DNA of 9,133 nt from Promethearchaeota archaeon (GTDB lineage Archaea > Asgardarchaeota > Lokiarchaeia > Sigyniarchaeales > SOKP01), in assembly GCA_019894815.1 (NCBI GenBank), contig JAGXNU010000075.1, positions 1-9,133 on the forward strand, given 5' to 3'. Both the position numbers and the translations under genes were made by a program. Below the pieces are notes generated by a model, which searched no databases, was not told where the DNA came from, and was given only the letters and a program-made list of their open reading frames with translations. Positions 6,342-9,133 of the stretch are shown in pieces (position 1 is the first letter of the stretch; each line of letters begins with the position of its first letter).

Positions 6342-7082
6342 ATGATCATCTCGATGACAACTTGCAGTGGATGTATATCGACTTTATTTTCCTTAGATAT
6401 TTTTCCTCAGTTCCTTGAAAAGACAAAAATTGCTTATTTTCCTTATATTACAGATGAAGATAAGATAGGAAGTTATGACATCGCTTTAATTGAAGGATGT
6501 ATCACTCAAGAGTTTCAAATTCAATTACTTCAAAAAGTTCGGAGAGCTACAAATAAAATATATTCGTTGGGCTCTTGTGCTGTGCTTGGAGGAATAACTA
6601 GCCTCTCTAAAAAGAGGGCGGGCGATCCTCTCTCAAATTACGTTGAAATTGATGGCATTATTCCTGGTTGTCCTCCTCCCTCGACCTTATTCGGAAATTG
6701 TTTGATGAATCTTTTAGAAAATAAAATGATAAAATTATCAGATAAAAATCAATGCTACTCATGTCCGCTAAGAGAGGGATTAGATTATGAGTTTAAAACT
6801 AAGATTACGAAATTAATCCCAAATAATAGAGATATTAATTCTGCTCAAAATCCTAAATGTTTCTTATCTCAAGGAGTTTTATGCTTAGGACCAGTGACAA
6901 GAGAAGGATGCGACAACAAGTGCATTAACCGAGGAATGCCGTGTGAGGGATGTTTAGGTTCCTCTTCAAAGAGCCTGTGCTCAAATATCTACAACTTTTT
7001 AAGCCTACTAGACTTATCAGATGATTTAAAAACATATGAAGGAATCTTTTATAGATATTCAAAACCGCCAATAAAAAGGTGA
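6342..7082 (+). CDS. mvhG: NiFe-hydrogenase small subunit, MvhG-like (group 3c type)
   Basis: The 246-residue cytosolic subunit carries the electron relay from the NiFe site. Proximal-cluster ligands are all visible: CSGC (C8, C11), GSCA (C79) and PGCPPP (C110). The C-terminal cluster cysteines are present in CYSC (138-141), CFLSQGVLCLGPVTREGCDNKC (C173, C181, C190, C194) and GMPCEGCLG (C201, C204). There is no twin-arginine signal, which fits a soluble Mvh-type enzyme. It begins almost directly at the first CxxC, slightly shorter at the N-terminus than typical MvhG. It follows the fusion gene by 10 bp and overlaps the large-subunit gene by 4 bp, so it should dock to that subunit and to the fused MvhD domain. 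No ribosome binding site precedes ATG 6342, so translation is probably coupled; ATG 6354 is a possible alternative. Confidence 0.9.
   Translation: MIISMTTCSGCISTLFSLDIFPQFLEKTKIAYFPYITDEDKIGSYDIALIEGCITQEFQIQLLQKVRRATNKIYSLGSCAVLGGITSLSKKRAGDPLSNYVEIDGIIPGCPPPSTLFGNCLMNLLENKMIKLSDKNQCYSCPLREGLDYEFKTKITKLIPNNRDINSAQNPKCFLSQGVLCLGPVTREGCDNKCINRGMPCEGCLGSSSKSLCSNIYNFLSLLDLSDDLKTYEGIFYRYSKPPIKR
7078..7082 (+). promoter_or_regulatory. GGTGA site overlapping the mvhG stop
   Basis: GGTGA contains both the mvhG stop (TGA) and the GTG at 7079. It also sits 5 nt before an in-frame TTG at 7088, so it may be the ribosome binding site for a TTG start instead of the start codon itself. Confidence 0.4.
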
Positions 7083-8374
7083 CTAAATTGCAGAAAATTG
7101 TTGAGCCTTGCAAGAGAATAGATGGTAATGGAAACATAAAAATACTACTAAAGGGAGATATGATTGATCACGTCGAATTTGAAATCCCTCAAATCAGAGG
7201 GTTTGAAAATATCCTCGTAAACAAAAAAGTTCATGATATCCCTAGAATTGTATCACGAATATGTGGACTTTGTCATGCGTCTCAAGCAATTGTGAGCAAC
7301 AAGGCTATTGAAGACATTTATGGTATTAGTCCACCATCTCAATCAATAATTTTAAGGAGAATTTTGCTAATTGGGGAATTAATTAAATCTCATGTAATGC
7401 ATTATTTTTTCCAAGCTTTCCCAGACCTTTTGAAGATATTTAATTTTCAAGAAATATCCAACCCTTATGAATTGATGCAATTTGATCCTCAATTGACTTC
7501 TAGCGTATTTGATTTAATCAAATTAGGATCAGAAATAGACAAAATCTTTGGTGGTCGATATGTACATTTAATAAGTTGCATTTCTGGTGGTGTGATATAC
7601 AAACCTTCACAAATTAGCATTAATTTAATAAGAAAATTACTGCAAAAAGGATCTAATCACGCAAAATATTTAATTGGAAATTTTATTAAACTCTTTTCTA
7701 CCAAAACTCCCCCTAGTTCATTCGATCTTCCTAAGATAAATTATTTAGGACTTTCAAACCAGGATAGGTATAATGGAAAGATTGTTATCAAAAATTATAA
7801 AAATAAATTTAATTTTAGTGAAAAAGATTATCAGCCCTATTTTGATAAAGATGTTGGAGTTTTTGGAATCTCATTTCATCGAAATAATAATATGGGATTA
7901 ATAACAGGTCCGATTGCGAGAGAGAAAATAAATGAAATTTCAGTTACAGAAAGGCTTGCCCCGTACTTTAACAAGATTAATGAAAAATGGAAACAATCAA
8001 TTTTATTCCAGAATTTCTTGGAATTAATCGAATTAGATCATGAAATCCATCAATGTCTTAAATTGTTAAATGAAGATTCGTTAAATGAGCGCATTGAATT
8101 ACCTGATTTAGGAGAAATTCAAAAATCAGAAGGAATTGGGATACTTGAAGCGCCACGTGGATTATTGATGCATCATTACAAAATCAATCAGAATGAGTTA
8201 GTTATTCAAGCAAAATTATTTATCGCTACTGAAATCAACATTCCTCTCATGAATTTCATGACATTACAATATGCCCGAGATTTACATAAAAATGAAGCAA
8301 TTGATAAGGTTAAAAAAAAAATAGCCCAAATGATAAGGGCGTTTGATCCATGCATATCATGTGCAACACATTAG
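7079..8374 (+). CDS. mvhA: NiFe-hydrogenase large subunit, MvhA-like, without C-terminal extension
   Basis: The 431-residue catalytic subunit binds the NiFe site with C62/C65 (RICGLC) and C425/C428 (DPCISCATH). Other family segments are IFGGRYVH (156-163), MGLITGPIAR (272-281) and EAPRGLLMHHY (357-367), with the active-site arginine at 360. It is related to the Mvh (group 3c) enzymes. Three points are unusual. The protein stops exactly at His431 of the last motif, so the peptide normally removed by a maturation protease is absent. The residue four after C65, usually His, is Gln69. The N-terminal RIEGH reads RIDGN (13-17), giving Asp where the conserved Glu is a proposed proton-transfer residue. 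The start is GTG 7079 (4-bp overlap with mvhG) or TTG 7088 with GGTGA as its ribosome binding site. It could be an H2 sensor or a working enzyme. Confidence 0.88.
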   Translation: MTKLQKIVEPCKRIDGNGNIKILLKGDMIDHVEFEIPQIRGFENILVNKKVHDIPRIVSRICGLCHASQAIVSNKAIEDIYGISPPSQSIILRRILLIGELIKSHVMHYFFQAFPDLLKIFNFQEISNPYELMQFDPQLTSSVFDLIKLGSEIDKIFGGRYVHLISCISGGVIYKPSQISINLIRKLLQKGSNHAKYLIGNFIKLFSTKTPPSSFDLPKINYLGLSNQDRYNGKIVIKNYKNKFNFSEKDYQPYFDKDVGVFGISFHRNNNMGLITGPIAREKINEISVTERLAPYFNKINEKWKQSILFQNFLELIELDHEIHQCLKLLNEDSLNERIELPDLGEIQKSEGIGILEAPRGLLMHHYKINQNELVIQAKLFIATEINIPLMNFMTLQYARDLHKNEAIDKVKKKIAQMIRAFDPCISCATH

Positions 8375-8397
8375 TATAATTTTTATCTAATATTAAA

Positions 8398-8404
8398 GGA
8401 GGAG
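8398..8404 (+). promoter_or_regulatory. Strong ribosome binding site before an ATT start
   Basis: GGAGGAG within AAAGGAGGAG. GGAGG ends 8 nt before the ATT at 8411. No ATG, GTG or TTG follows at a usable distance in the open frame, so this site argues for an ATT start. Confidence 0.6.
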
Positions 8405-8410
8405 AATCGC

Positions 8411-9133
8411 ATTAAAATATTTAAAGATAATAAAAAAATCATTATCGAGATAAAAAATAAAATCCAAGAAGAAGAATATTCTTCTTCTATAGGGAAACTA
8501 TGCGAGATTTTTCTACTTACCTTTGATGAAGTTCTTGGTCGTATTGTTCTATTAATATATCCGGATGATTCAATTAAGGAAGATCATGAAAAAATCCGAA
8601 TAATCAATATTCATCCTATATGGCATATTGGGGTCAGTGAACTTAATAATTTAGATCCTCTCACGATAGAGTGTGGAGAGAGAATCTGTTATGGATATAA
8701 ATTTTCATTTCGAATGAAAGTGAAAAAAATCAAGATTGAAGAGATCATCATCATTTTATCATTACCCTTAAAGTTAGAGATATTAGGTGGTAAACTTTTA
8801 AAAAAAATCACTAATTGTGTCATTGATTCTTATATTGATAAATTATACATGATAATTGAATCCGAAATTACTAAATTTGAAGTCATGAAAACTCCAGATA
8901 TGATAGAAACAATTAGACGGGGGGATCAACTAAAAGAGACACTCCTAAATGAGTTTAAAGAAATCTGCACAGAATATTTTTCCTACGTTATTAAAATACT
9001 TGATAACACGAAAATTAACTCACAGAAAGCTTTATCCCTCTTAATGTTAAAAGGCATAAACCTATCAAATTCAACTTTAGAAAGAAATGATACTGATGTT
9101 GAATTATTTAGAATTAGACCCTCTGAAGAAGAA
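8411..9133 (+). CDS. Uncharacterised protein, ATT start, 3' end outside window
   Basis: An open frame of 241 codons runs without a stop from ATT 8411 to the window end, after a strong ribosome binding site and 36 nt past the large-subunit stop, so it belongs to the hydrogenase operon. The first in-frame ATG is at 8714 (codon 102), too late to explain the ribosome binding site. Residues about 21-60 (GKLCEIFLLTFDEVLGRIVL, then LIYPDD and IHPIWHIG) look like an alternating beta/alpha domain. Residues about 120-190 are helix-rich, with IIIILSLPLKLEILGGKLL at about 112-130. No transmembrane helix or metal motif is evident. It resembles, from memory only, a family of hypothetical proteins in Lokiarchaeia-like Asgard archaea, possibly longin/roadblock-like at the N-terminus. 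Function unknown. Confidence 0.65.
   Translation, partial: MKIFKDNKKIIIEIKNKIQEEEYSSSIGKLCEIFLLTFDEVLGRIVLLIYPDDSIKEDHEKIRIINIHPIWHIGVSELNNLDPLTIECGERICYGYKFSFRMKVKKIKIEEIIIILSLPLKLEILGGKLLKKITNCVIDSYIDKLYMIIESEITKFEVMKTPDMIETIRRGDQLKETLLNEFKEICTEYFSYVIKILDNTKINSQKALSLLMLKGINLSNSTLERNDTDVELFRIRPSEEE

Noticed and set aside
6925..7137. Minus-strand frame of 70 codons
   Set aside because: It is antisense across the end of mvhG and start of mvhA, both strongly supported.

Overview
The window looks like a piece of an AT-rich archaeal genome. It carries a Cdc48/VAT-type N-domain, a methylene-tetrahydromethanopterin dehydrogenase, and a methanogen-style Mvh/Hdr hydrogenase set. Candidate TATA boxes and an oligo-T terminator fit archaeal transcription. 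A tetrahydromethanopterin enzyme together with Mvh/Hdr-like genes, plus a last gene that resembles (from memory only) proteins seen in Lokiarchaeia-type Asgard archaea, make an Asgard archaeon my best guess. No rRNA or other taxonomic marker is present to settle this.

Left part, minus strand. Positions 1-610 hold the first 203 residues of a Cdc48-family AAA ATPase running off the left edge. Its upstream region (642-963) is a small element bounded by 16-bp inverted repeats. It contains a 37-codon scrap resembling the C-terminus of a transposase, and the likely TATA box of cdc48 lies just inside one end. Further upstream is a three-gene minus-strand run: two small paralogues with faint TraB-like features (2814-3434 and 2060-2788), then an NAD(P)-type methylene-H4MPT dehydrogenase (1004-2041). 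It ends at an oligo-T terminator.

Centre. A 340-bp divergent intergenic region (about 3447-3787) is rich in possible protein-binding sites. It has three tandem 22-bp repeats, each with the palindromes ACATATGT and TTTATAAA. A TATA box follows, and then a perfect 7+2+7 palindrome placed near the predicted transcription start.

Right part, plus strand. A tight operon starts at 3788. Its first gene encodes an 847-residue fusion: an N-terminal winged helix-turn-helix of the ArsR-like archaeal type, a full HdrA flavin/iron-sulfur module, and a C-terminal MvhD [2Fe-2S] domain. It is followed by the NiFe-hydrogenase small subunit (MvhG-like) and the large subunit (MvhA-like), which overlap by 4 bp. 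A fourth gene of unknown function follows, apparently starting at a non-standard ATT codon, and runs off the right edge.

The large subunit ends exactly at the last metal-ligand motif, so it lacks the usual cleaved C-terminal peptide. It also has Gln in place of the usual His after the first CxxC. Together with the DNA-binding domain fused to HdrA and the operator-like repeats in front of the operon, this suggests a hydrogen- or redox-responsive transcription regulator built from a group 3c-type hydrogenase. That functional proposal is inference; the domain order and the residues are directly visible.
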